From positions 833,068 to 897,067 of the forward strand of contig NZ_SGWY01000003.1 in assembly GCF_004216665.1 (NCBI RefSeq): DNA of 64,000 bases, given 5' to 3'. Position 1 is the stretch's first letter, and every line of letters begins with the position of its first letter. A program made the position numbers and the translations under genes. Positions 51,042 to 58,325 of this stretch are shown one piece after another. Under the pieces are notes generated by a model. The model was not told where the DNA came from and did no database searches. It saw only the letters and a program-made list of their open reading frames with translations. This DNA is from Agromyces ramosus (GTDB lineage: Bacteria > Actinomycetota > Actinomycetes > Actinomycetales > Microbacteriaceae).

Positions 51042-51509
51042 ATGGCGACGCCCGACATCCGACTCGTGCCCAAGACCCCCGAGGAGACCGCCGACTGGCT
51101 GCCCGTGGCCATGGCGGCCTACGAGGAGGCGAGGGCGCGGGCCGGCGACACCGCCGAACAGGCGGCGGCCGGCCGGCGCGCCTCGGAGGAGCGCTTCTTC
51201 CCCGACGGGCGTCTCGTCGACGGGCAGCTCCTGTTCACGATCATGGCCGACGGCGAGGACGCCGGCTGGCTCTGGATCGGGCCGATGGAGGACCCGTCGA
51301 ACTGGTACGTGTGGGACGTGGCAGTGCATGAGGCCTTCCGCGGGCGCGGCATCGGGGAGGCGACGATGCGGCTCGCCGAGGACATCGCCCGCTCGCAGGG
51401 CGCGACCAGGCTCCGACTCAACGTGTTCGCCGACAACGACCCCGCGATCCGCCTCTACGCTCGCCTCGGCTACGTCACCGACGCGATGCACCTGCACAAG
51501 CCGCTCTGA
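51042..51509 (+). CDS. GNAT-family N-acetyltransferase
   Basis: Acetyl-CoA-dependent acetyltransferase of 155 residues. The CoA-binding loop is RGRGIGEATM (motif A, Q/RxxGxG/A), preceded by WYVWDVAVHEAFRG and followed by RLNVFADNDPAIRLYARLGYV, the usual GNAT end. The acceptor is unknown. I use the ATG at 51042; another in-frame ATG at 51018 adds eight residues. It is divergent from DUF1801 across the palindromic operator and convergent with the sigma-factor gene. Confidence 0.88.
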   Translation: MATPDIRLVPKTPEETADWLPVAMAAYEEARARAGDTAEQAAAGRRASEERFFPDGRLVDGQLLFTIMADGEDAGWLWIGPMEDPSNWYVWDVAVHEAFRGRGIGEATMRLAEDIARSQGATRLRLNVFADNDPAIRLYARLGYVTDAMHLHKPL

Positions 51510-51522
51510 CCCTCCACCTCAC

Positions 51523-52809
51523 TCAGCCCGCGCGCCGGGCCGCCTCGGCGCGCCGGAGCAGGAGCGCGCGCTCCCGCGCGTTCGACGTCATGGCCGCGGC
51601 GCGCTCGAACTCGGCGGCCGCCTCGTGCCCGCGTCCGAGCTGCTCGTAGAGGTCGCCGCGCACGCTCGGCACCAGGTGGTAGCCGTCCAACGCGGACACG
51701 CCCTCGAGCTGGTCGAGGAGGGCGAGGCCGGCCGCGGGGCCCTGCGCCCGTCCGAGGGCGACCGCGCGGTTGAGCTCGACGACGGGTGAGCCGGTGCGGC
51801 GGCCGAGCTGCGCGTAGAGGTCGGCGATGCGGTTCCAGTCGGTCGCGTCGACGGATGCCGCACGCGCGTGCTCCGCGGCGATCGCCGCCTGCAGCACGTA
51901 CGATCCGCGTCCGCCGGACGGGCCGGCACCGGCACGGGCACCGGCGACGAGCTCGTCGGCGCGCGTGAGGGCGGCGAGGCCACGGCGGATGCGCGCGGCA
52001 TCCCACCGCTTCCGGTCCTGTGCATCGAGCAGGACGGGCTCGCCGTCGCCGTCGGCACGAGCGGCCAGCCGCGACGACTGCAGCTCCATCAGCGCGGAGA
52101 GTCCGTGCACCTCGGGGTCGTCGGGCACGAGGGCGGTGAGGATCCGCCCGATGCGCACGGCCTCGTCGCAGAGCGCCGGGCGCATCCAGTCGTCGCCCTC
52201 GGTGGCCGAGTAGCCCTCGTTGAAGAGCAGGTACACGACCCCGAGCACCGTCGTGAGGCGCTCGGCCCGCTCGGCACCGGACGGCTCCTCGAGTGCGGCA
52301 CCGGCCTCGGCGAGGGTGCGCTTGGCGCGCGAGACGCGCTGGGCGATCGTCGCCTCGGGCGCGAGGTAGGCGCGGGCGATCTCCCGGGTCGAGAGTCCGG
52401 CGACGAGCTTCAGCGTCAGGGTGGTCTGCGCCTCGGGGGTGAGGGCCGGGTGGCAGCAGATGAACATGAGGCGCAGCACGTCGTCCTCGACGTGGTCGAG
52501 ACCGGCGCCGGGATCCTCGTCGAAGGCCTCGGACAGCTCACGCGCGAGCGCCGCGGCGGCCACGTCCTGCCGCGCCCGACGGCGGAACGCGTCGACCGCC
52601 CGGCGCTTCGCCGTGGTCATGAGCCAGGCACCGGGATTGTCGGGGATCCCCGAGGCGGGCCACTGCGCGAGCGCGGCCACGACCGCGTCCTGCGCGAGGT
52701 CCTCGGCGAGCGCCACGTCGCGCACGATCCGCACGAGCGCGCCGATGAGCCGCGTCGACTCGAGTCGCCACACGGCCTCGATCGCGGCGCGCGTCGTCTC
52801 GTCGCCCAC
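51523..52809 (-). CDS. ECF42-type RNA polymerase sigma factor with C-terminal extension
   Basis: Sigma factor of 428 residues. Sigma-2 domain at about 10-80 (DLAQDAVVAALAQWP, PGAWLMTTAKRRAVDAFRRRAR in pattern) and sigma-4 at about 110-165 (TLKLVAGLSTREIARAYLAPEATIAQRVSRAKR in pattern). A 240-residue helical, TPR-like extension (DUF6596, with YLLFNEGYSATEG) follows, which defines group ECF42 and replaces an anti-sigma factor. The partner YciI/DGPF gene lies 114 bases upstream on the same strand, as in other ECF42 loci. GTG start at 52809. Its own promoter motif appears twice upstream (53327-53407). Confidence 0.92.
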   Translation of the reverse strand: MGDETTRAAIEAVWRLESTRLIGALVRIVRDVALAEDLAQDAVVAALAQWPASGIPDNPGAWLMTTAKRRAVDAFRRRARQDVAAAALARELSEAFDEDPGAGLDHVEDDVLRLMFICCHPALTPEAQTTLTLKLVAGLSTREIARAYLAPEATIAQRVSRAKRTLAEAGAALEEPSGAERAERLTTVLGVVYLLFNEGYSATEGDDWMRPALCDEAVRIGRILTALVPDDPEVHGLSALMELQSSRLAARADGDGEPVLLDAQDRKRWDAARIRRGLAALTRADELVAGARAGAGPSGGRGSYVLQAAIAAEHARAASVDATDWNRIADLYAQLGRRTGSPVVELNRAVALGRAQGPAAGLALLDQLEGVSALDGYHLVPSVRGDLYEQLGRGHEAAAEFERAAAMTSNARERALLLRRAEAARRAG

Positions 52810-52923
52810 GCGAGCATGAGACCACGCGCCCCGCCGGCGCGCAAGGGTCGGCGGGCTGCCGGCGTCGCGGCCCGCCCGCCGCGGCTCCGCTCCCGCCGGC
52901 GCAGCGCGACCCCGCGAGCCGCC

Positions 52924-53277
52924 TCAGAACTCGGCGATCTGCCGGATCTCGACGCTGCCCACGAACCCGGGCCAGTGGTCCTTGTGGATCTGCATCAGCC
53001 GACGGCCGAGCTCGAGCGCCTCGTCGCGGCTGCGCACGTCGATCACCGCGTAGCCGCCCACGAGCTCCTTGGCCTCGGTGAACGGGCCGTCGACCGCCTT
53101 GATGCTCCCATCGACGAGCGAGACGATCATGCCCGCCTCGCTCGGCAGGAGTCCATGGCTGTCGACGAGGACGCCGGTCGCCCGCCCCCAGCGGTCGTAC
53201 TCCGCCATCGCCGCGTAGACCGCGGGAGGCGTCTCGCCGTTCGTCTCGCTGGACTTCATCAGGCACATGTATCGCAT
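52924..53277 (-). CDS. YciI-family (DGPF domain) protein
   Basis: Small alpha/beta barrel protein of 117 residues. The family signature VDGPFTEAKELVGGYAVIDV is followed by the SRDEALELGRR helix. These DGPF proteins are the conserved neighbours of ECF42 sigma factors and may sense or bind the signal. MRYMCLMKSSE is the usual N terminus. The ATG at 53277 has GAGGAGG 5-6 bases upstream. It is the first gene of the leftward unit and lies under an ECF42-like promoter. Confidence 0.92.
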   Translation of the reverse strand: MRYMCLMKSSETNGETPPAVYAAMAEYDRWGRATGVLVDSHGLLPSEAGMIVSLVDGSIKAVDGPFTEAKELVGGYAVIDVRSRDEALELGRRLMQIHKDHWPGFVGSVEIRQIAEF

Positions 53278-53326
53278 GGGATCCCTCCTCGTGAGGCGTG
53301 CTCCGTCGGCTCGCCCTCACGATAGC

Positions 53327-53353
53327 GTCGGCGGCCCGACGCCGTTCTCGACA
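53327..53353 (-). promoter_or_regulatory. ECF42-type promoter driving yciI and the sigma-factor gene
   Basis: On the minus strand TGTCGA (53353-53348) is followed by exactly 17 bases and CGAC (53330-53327), extended TGTCGAGAACGG and CGACGC. As I recall, ECF42 promoters in Streptomyces use TGTCGA at -35 and CG[AT]C-like -10 boxes, so this fits autoregulation. The start point would be about 40 bases before the yciI ATG. Confidence 0.65.
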
Positions 53354-53380
53354 CGGCCTCCGAGATTCTTCCGAACGCGA

Positions 53381-53407
53381 TGTCGAGAACGGATGCCGCG
53401 GCACGAC
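53381..53407 (+). promoter_or_regulatory. ECF42-type promoter driving the DUF998 gene
   Basis: TGTCGA (53381-53386), exactly 17 bases, CGAC (53404-53407), with the same extensions GAACGG and GC as the opposite promoter. The two -35 regions form a 12-bp perfect inverted repeat (53342-53353 and 53381-53392). It places the DUF998 gene 57 bases downstream in the sigma-factor regulon. Confidence 0.65.
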
Positions 53408-53463
53408 GCCCTGGTGAACGACCCGGTCGATCGACCGGGTCCCGACCGGAAGGGAACGATCCG

Positions 53464-54165
53464 ATGGACATCCGAATCGACACCACGGCACCCCGCACGA
53501 CCGCCGTCGACGCACGGCATCGCCCGGCCCACGCCGACGACCGAACGACGCGGGCGCTCGTCATCGCCGGCGCGATCGCCGGGCCGCTCTTCGTCGTCGT
53601 GGGACTGGTGCAGGTGCTCACGCGCGAGGGCTTCGACCTCACGAGGCATCCGCTCAGCCTGCTCTCGCTCGGCGACCGCGGGTGGGTGCAGATCGCGAAC
53701 TTCATCGTCGCCGGTGCGCTCATGCTCGCGTTCGCCGTCGGGGCACGCCGCAGCCTCGGCGGCGGACCGGGCCGGGCGTGGGCACCCGTGCTGTTCGGGC
53801 TGTACGGCGTCGGCCTCGTGCTCGGCGGCGCCTTCACGGCGGACCCCGCGCTCGGGTTCCCGGCCGGCACGCCCGACGGCTACCCCGGCGAGTGGACGTT
53901 CCACGGCGGCGTGCACGCCGTCGCCGCGCCGCTGGCCTTCCTCGCGCTGGTGGCCGTGACCTTCGTAGTGGCGCGCCGCCTCGCGTGGGAGGGACACCGC
54001 AACGCGGCCGCCTGGTCGCGGGTGATCGGCGTCGCCTGCCTGCTGCTCTGCATCCCGTTCGGGCCCGCCATGAGCGTGCGCCTGTTCGTGGGCGTCGCCC
54101 TCGGCTTCGCCTGGATCACGGCGTACGCGATCTCACTGCTGCGCGAGCGCCCGATCACGGCGTGA
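53464..54165 (+). CDS. DUF998 family membrane protein
   Basis: Integral membrane protein of 233 residues. A hydrophilic N terminus (about 1-35) precedes six predicted spans (ALVIAGAIAGPLFVVVGLVQV, IANFIVAGALMLAFAVGA, VLFGLYGVGLVLGGAF, AAPLAFLALVAVTFVVA, VIGVACLLLCIPF, LFVGVALGFAWITAYAISLL). The family signature RHPLSLLSLGDRGWVQIANF is clear. Function is unknown. The ATG at 53464 has GGAAGGGAA upstream. The ECF42-like promoter upstream suggests it is a target of the adjacent sigma factor. Confidence 0.85.
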   Translation: MDIRIDTTAPRTTAVDARHRPAHADDRTTRALVIAGAIAGPLFVVVGLVQVLTREGFDLTRHPLSLLSLGDRGWVQIANFIVAGALMLAFAVGARRSLGGGPGRAWAPVLFGLYGVGLVLGGAFTADPALGFPAGTPDGYPGEWTFHGGVHAVAAPLAFLALVAVTFVVARRLAWEGHRNAAAWSRVIGVACLLLCIPFGPAMSVRLFVGVALGFAWITAYAISLLRERPITA

Positions 54166-54190
54166 CTGCGTGGGGTCGCGCCGGGTTCGG

Positions 54191-54218
54191 CGAGCGGATG
54201 CCGCGCGGCATCCGCTCG
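54191..54218. terminator. 28-bp perfect palindrome between convergent genes
   Basis: CGAGCGGATGCCGC is followed at once by its exact complement, 26 bases after the DUF998 stop and 16 bases before the TetR stop. It can fold on either strand and is a probable bidirectional terminator. It is two head-to-head GGATGCC motifs. Confidence 0.65.
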
Positions 54219-54233
54219 TCGCTCACGCCACGC

Positions 54234-54854
54234 TCACCAGGGCTCGTCGACCTGCGGCAGGAGGGCGCGCACCTTGGCGACCGCGTCGGGGAAGCAGGCG
54301 TCGAGCACCTCGGTGGCCGAGACCTCGTTGCCGTAGTCGCCGGTGAGCCGCAGGCCGACGATCGTGTTGATGAGCATGCCCGTGGCGATGAACTCGCGCG
54401 ACTCCTCGGGTGAGAACCCGGCCTCATCGCGGATGAACCGCCAGATGTCGCTGAACCCGGCACGGGCCACGCGGCCGATCACGGGTTCACCGCCCAGGGC
54501 GGTGGAGTTCGCGATGACGGGGAGCATGCCGCGCTCGGCGAGCAGGCCCGTGTAGGCGGCGCCCATGCGCTCGGCGCGACCCTCGGGGTCGCCGGGAAGG
54601 GCGCGTCGGAACTCGCCGATCAGGCGCGAGTAGGCGCGCTCGATCACGGCCGTGAAGAGCTTCTCCTTGGTGCCGAACAGCCGCACCACGTAGGGCTGGC
54701 TCACCCCGGCTGCGCGGGCGACCTCGTCGGTCGTCGTGCCCACGTAGGTCTTGGCACCGAACACCGCGGTGGCGGCCTCGAGGATGAGCTCGCGCCGATC
54801 CGCCGCCTTCATGCGCGGGGCCGGCGCGACGTGTTCGATCGTCATGGTTGACAT
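54234..54854 (-). CDS. TetR-family transcriptional repressor
   Basis: Regulator of 206 residues. The helix-turn-helix at about 20-65 reads RELILEAATAVFGAKTYVGTTTDEVARAAGVSQPYVVRLFGTKEKLF in pattern. The rest is an all-helical ligand domain. It is divergent from a DHA2 drug-efflux gene, the classic repressor-pump arrangement. ATGs at 54854 and 54845 are both possible; neither has a ribosome site, and the promoter lies just upstream. The operator candidate overlaps the pump promoter. Confidence 0.9.
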   Translation of the reverse strand: MSTMTIEHVAPAPRMKAADRRELILEAATAVFGAKTYVGTTTDEVARAAGVSQPYVVRLFGTKEKLFTAVIERAYSRLIGEFRRALPGDPEGRAERMGAAYTGLLAERGMLPVIANSTALGGEPVIGRVARAGFSDIWRFIRDEAGFSPEESREFIATGMLINTIVGLRLTGDYGNEVSATEVLDACFPDAVAKVRALLPQVDEPW

Positions 54855-54896
54855 GTTATCAGTCGATTACTACTGTTCAGGTAATCATTCGATAAC
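54848..54896 (+). promoter_or_regulatory. Efflux-gene promoter with overlapping TetR operator
   Basis: TTGACA (54848-54853), exactly 17 bases, TACTGT (54871-54876): a near-consensus promoter for the MFS gene. An imperfect inverted repeat overlaps it: GTTATC-N4-GATTAC (54855-54870) faces GTAATC-N4-GATAAC (54881-54896). Twelve of sixteen arm positions match. A bound TetR dimer would cover the spacer and -10 box. Confidence 0.7.
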
Positions 54897-54913
54897 AACC
54901 AAGGAGCGCCGTC

Positions 54914-56431
54914 GTGTCATCCGCAATCGAAGCCGCACCCGCACCGCCCACGTCGCGCGCCGCCGGTCGCCCTCCGAGCCCGCTCTGGCTGGTGCTCGTC
55001 GCGACCGCCCTGCCGATGTTCATGGCCACCCTCGACAACCTCGTGATGACGAACGCCCTCCCCGTGCTGCACGAGGAGTTCGGGGCATCCGTCGAAGAGC
55101 TGCAGTGGTTCATGAACGCGTACACCCTCGCCTTCGCGAGCACGATCCTCATGGCCGTCGCCCTCGGCGACCGGTTCGGCCGACGCACTGTGTTCGTCAT
55201 CGGCATCGTCGTCTTCACGCTGAGCTCGGCGTTCGCCGCCCTCGCCGCCGACCCCGGCCAGCTCATCGCGACACGGGCCCTGCAGGGGTTCGGCGCGGCC
55301 GCGATCATGCCGCTCTCGCTCACCCTGCTCGCCGGCTCGGTGCCGCTGGCCCGCCGCCCGCTCGCGATCGGCATCTGGGGCGGGGTCGCCGGCCTCGGCG
55401 TCGCGACCGGGCCGCTCATCGGCGGCGCGGTGCTCGAGGGCTGGGCCTGGCAGGCGATCTTCTGGATCAACGTGCCCGTCGGCATCGTCTCGGTGGGGCT
55501 CGCCCTGCTCGCGCTGCCCAACAGCTTCGGCGCCCGCCTGCGCGCCGACGTCGTCGGCCTCGTGCTCTCGGGCCTGGGCCTCCTCGCCGTCGTCTACGGC
55601 ATCGTGCGCGGCAACGAGGCGGGCTGGGACAGCCTCGAGGTGCTCGGCAGCCTCACCGCGGGCGGCATCCTGCTGGCCTCGTTCGTGGCGTGGGAGGCCC
55701 GCACGCCCGCTCCACTGCTGCCCCTGCGACTGTTCCGTGATCGCAGCTTCACGGTGGCGAACCTGGCCGGGTTCGGGTTCAGCTTCGGCGCATTCGGGTC
55801 GATCTTCATCCTCATCCAGTTCCTGCAGGTCGTGCAGGGGTCGACGCCGCTCGAGGCCGCCCTGCAGACCTCGCCGTGGACGCTCGCGCCGATGGTCGTC
55901 GCGCCGCTCGCCGGACTCATCGCCCCGCGGGTCGGCACCCGCACGCTCATCGTGACCGGACTGCTGGCGCTCGGCGGCGCGCTGTTCTGGCTCACCGGCC
56001 TGCTCGACGCCTCGGTCGAGTACTCGTCCTACGTCGCGCCGTTCATCGTGGCGGGCATCGGCATGGGCCTCGTGTTCGCGCCGTCGGCGACGGCCGTGCT
56101 CGCGACGATGGCGGCCGACGACCACGCCAAGGCGAGCGGCACGAACTCGATGCTCCGCGAGGTGGGCGTCGCGCTCGGCATCGCCGTGTCGACGGCGGTC
56201 TTCACCGGCGCCGGCGGAGCGCTGAACCCGGTCGACTACGCCGTGGGCGCCGAGCCCGCCGTGCTGGTCGGGGCCGCCGTGCTCGTGGCGTCGGCACTGG
56301 TCGCCCTGCTCCTGCCGTCGGGCAAGACGGTGGGAGCCGCCACGCGCGACGAGGGGTCGGCGCGCGAGACGGCGGACCGCGACGCCGCGACGGAGGCCGA
56401 GCCGATCGAGGCCGCGGTCGCCGCAGGCTGA
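54914..56431 (+). CDS. MFS drug-efflux transporter, DHA2 (EmrB/QacA) family
   Basis: Proton-coupled multidrug exporter of 505 residues with 14 predicted spans. The DHA2 signatures are LDNLVMTNALPVL in span 1, LGDRFGRRTVFVIGI (motif A), RALQGFGAAAIMPLSL, and motif C in GIWGGVAGLGVATGPLIGGAVL in pattern. GTG start at 54914 with AAGGAGC upstream. Transcription should be controlled by the divergent TetR repressor. The C-terminal tail is charged and disordered. Confidence 0.93.
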   Translation: MSSAIEAAPAPPTSRAAGRPPSPLWLVLVATALPMFMATLDNLVMTNALPVLHEEFGASVEELQWFMNAYTLAFASTILMAVALGDRFGRRTVFVIGIVVFTLSSAFAALAADPGQLIATRALQGFGAAAIMPLSLTLLAGSVPLARRPLAIGIWGGVAGLGVATGPLIGGAVLEGWAWQAIFWINVPVGIVSVGLALLALPNSFGARLRADVVGLVLSGLGLLAVVYGIVRGNEAGWDSLEVLGSLTAGGILLASFVAWEARTPAPLLPLRLFRDRSFTVANLAGFGFSFGAFGSIFILIQFLQVVQGSTPLEAALQTSPWTLAPMVVAPLAGLIAPRVGTRTLIVTGLLALGGALFWLTGLLDASVEYSSYVAPFIVAGIGMGLVFAPSATAVLATMAADDHAKASGTNSMLREVGVALGIAVSTAVFTGAGGALNPVDYAVGAEPAVLVGAAVLVASALVALLLPSGKTVGAATRDEGSARETADRDAATEAEPIEAAVAAG

Positions 56432-56454
56432 ACCCCGGGGCATCCGCCGGGAAC

Positions 56455-56492
56455 GAGGCGCCGTCCAGCTCGCTCGAGCAGGGCGGCGCCTC
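56455..56492. terminator. Hairpin between convergent MFS and DUF4190 genes
   Basis: GAGGCGCCG (56455-56463) pairs with CGGCGCCTC (56484-56492), 24 bases after the MFS stop and 15 bases before the DUF4190 stop. Bidirectional terminator by position. Confidence 0.6.
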
Positions 56493-56506
56493 GTGCCGGA
56501 AGGGAT

Positions 56507-56785
56507 CTAGGCGCCCGCCAGGACGCCCGCGAAGAACAGGAAGCCGAAGACGATGCCGAGGATGATCGAGAGCAGGCCGATGATGATCGCGGCATTGGCG
56601 AATCCCTTGCCGCGCTCACCGCTCTTGTTCACCTGGTTCAGGGCGATGAAGCCGAGGATGACCGCGACGATGTTGAACCCCAGGAGCGAGATCACGAACG
56701 CGACGATCGAGAGGACGTTCCACTTCTCGGACGGCGCAGCGGTGTGCTGCTGGGCGGGCACTGGAGGCGGAGCGGATTCGGACAT
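56507..56785 (-). CDS. DUF4190 domain membrane protein (first paralogue)
   Basis: A 92-residue protein with a short Pro-rich N terminus and two membrane spans (VLSIVAFVISLLGFNIVAVILGFIAL in pattern and AAIIIGLLSIILGIVFGFLFF). The loop NQVNKSGERGKGFA between them is diagnostic for DUF4190. Function unknown. A close paralogue lies 178 bases upstream on the same strand, so the pair probably arose by duplication. Confidence 0.87.
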   Translation of the reverse strand: MSESAPPPVPAQQHTAAPSEKWNVLSIVAFVISLLGFNIVAVILGFIALNQVNKSGERGKGFANAAIIIGLLSIILGIVFGFLFFAGVLAGA

Positions 56786-56914
56786 GTGATCCCCACTGGT
56801 GGATGTCGGTCGCAGGACTGCATCGTGACAGCAGCGCCGCAGGGTGTCAACGACCCGGCTCGGGGAGCCGACGCATCCACGATCGCGCCGACGGCCCTCC
56901 GGCGGGGCACGGCA

Positions 56915-56952
56915 GAGCCCCGCCCCGGCTCGTTCGAGTCGGGGCGGGGCTC
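56915..56952 (-). terminator. Hairpin after the second DUF4190 gene
   Basis: GAGCCCCGCCCCG pairs perfectly with CGGGGCGGGGCTC across a 12-base loop, 12 bases after the stop at 56964. It separates the two paralogues into different transcription units. Confidence 0.7.
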
Positions 56953-56963
56953 AGGTGCTGCGA

Positions 56964-57275
56964 CTACTGGACCGAGATGTTCGGGTTCGCCGCGATCGCC
57001 GTGACGACGACGATCCAGGCGATGATGCCGATGATGATCGACACGAAGCCCAGGACGATCGCCCAGATCGCGAGCCCCCGGCCGCGCTCACCGGTCTTCT
57101 TGATCTGGTTGAGGGCGATGAAGCCGAGGATGATCGAGACCAGGCTGAAGCCGAAGAAGACGATCACGAAGCCGACGATGGCAAGGACGTTCCACTTCTC
57201 GGGCGTGCCGGAAGCGGGGGCCGGAGTCGGGGCCGGCTGCGGAGCGGGAGCAGGGGGAGGTGCGGAGTCAGTCAT
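56964..57275 (-). CDS. DUF4190 domain membrane protein (second paralogue)
   Basis: A 103-residue protein with the same plan as its neighbour: a Pro/Ala repeat N terminus (PAPAPQPAPTPAPASG), GTPEKWNVLAIVGFVIVF in span 1, the loop NQIKKTGERGRGLA, and a second span ending near AANPNISVQ. The shared loop and EKWNVL entry show common descent. Its ATG at 57275 overlaps a longer open frame that is a shadow. Confidence 0.87.
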   Translation of the reverse strand: MTDSAPPPAPAPQPAPTPAPASGTPEKWNVLAIVGFVIVFFGFSLVSIILGFIALNQIKKTGERGRGLAIWAIVLGFVSIIIGIIAWIVVVTAIAANPNISVQ

Positions 57276-57469
57276 GAGCGTTCCTCGCGATCTTGGTGGA
57301 CGAATGGCCGTTCCGCATACTGGCAGCGCGCATGGACCGGTGTCAACGACCGAGCGCGGGCGTGTCGTCACGCGGCGCCGCACGCCATCGTCCCCACCGT
57401 GGTCGGTGCGCAGTGGCCGGCCCGTCCACGGTGTCGACGCGATGCGGCCGCGCCGGTCGCCCGCGGGCG

Positions 57470-58234
57470 TCAGCGTCGTGCCCGGTACGCCGCGCGCTCG
57501 CCGGGCGTGAGGTGCTCGGTGGCGTAGGAGAGCATCGTCCGCGGCATCCTCGGGGCGTATTCGTCGAGGAAGCCGAGGAGCAGCTCGCGGTCGACGCGCT
57601 TGCCCACCTCGCGCAGCATCCAGCCGACCGCCTTGTGCATGAGGTCCTCGCCGTCGTCGAGGAGCCGCGGCGCCAGCCGGAGCGTGGGACGCGCGTCGCC
57701 CGCCTTGATGAACGCGAACGTCGAGAGCACCGCCACCCGGCGCTCCCAGAGCGAAGCGGATGCCGCGAGCCGGTCGAGCAGCGGATCGTCGCCGCGCCCG
57801 GCCTCGCGCAGGACCTCGCCGACCAGCCACTCGGCCGAGCTGTCGACCAGGTCCCAGTTGTTCACGCGGCCGGCCCCCACCGCAGTGAGGTACGCCTCGT
57901 GCAGCGCGAGCCGTGCCGCGTCGTCGCGCGTCCGCGGTCGGCTCGCGACCTGGTACTGCCGCACCATCACCAGCAGCGCGGCGAGCCGGTGCTCGTGCAC
58001 CGCGCTCTCGAGGAGCGCGACGACCTCTGCGAGCGGCATCCGCTCGAACCGCTTCACGATGGCGCGGGTGGCGGGCACGCGGACCCCGGCGAAGACATCG
58101 CCCTCGCCGTACTGGCCCGGGCCGGTCTTGAAGAAGCGCTGCAGGAAGGCCGCCTCGCCGGGGTCTGCGGCGGCGTCGATCGCCGCGGCGAGGTCGTTCG
58201 CCGTGGAGCCCGGGGGGAGGGGGTCGGCGACCAC
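57470..58234 (-). CDS. DNA alkylation repair protein (AlkD family)
   Basis: HEAT-like-repeat DNA glycosylase family protein of 254 residues that removes bulky or cationic alkylated bases without flipping them. Recognisable are FFKTGPGQYGEGDVFAGVRVPA near the N terminus, VNNWDLVDSSAEWLVGEVL with the catalytic-type Asp and Trp, DLMHKAVGWMLREVGKRV and YATEHL. GTG start at 58234. It stands alone, with 91 bases to the next gene on the same strand. Confidence 0.9.
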   Translation of the reverse strand: MVADPLPPGSTANDLAAAIDAAADPGEAAFLQRFFKTGPGQYGEGDVFAGVRVPATRAIVKRFERMPLAEVVALLESAVHEHRLAALLVMVRQYQVASRPRTRDDAARLALHEAYLTAVGAGRVNNWDLVDSSAEWLVGEVLREAGRGDDPLLDRLAASASLWERRVAVLSTFAFIKAGDARPTLRLAPRLLDDGEDLMHKAVGWMLREVGKRVDRELLLGFLDEYAPRMPRTMLSYATEHLTPGERAAYRARR

Positions 58235-58325
58235 GACTGCACTCTAGTCCGGCGGGCGGACATGGAGACGGGCGCGAGGTCGTGGTCGACGCGTCGCGCC
58301 CGTCTCGGGTCAGGATCCAGCGCGC

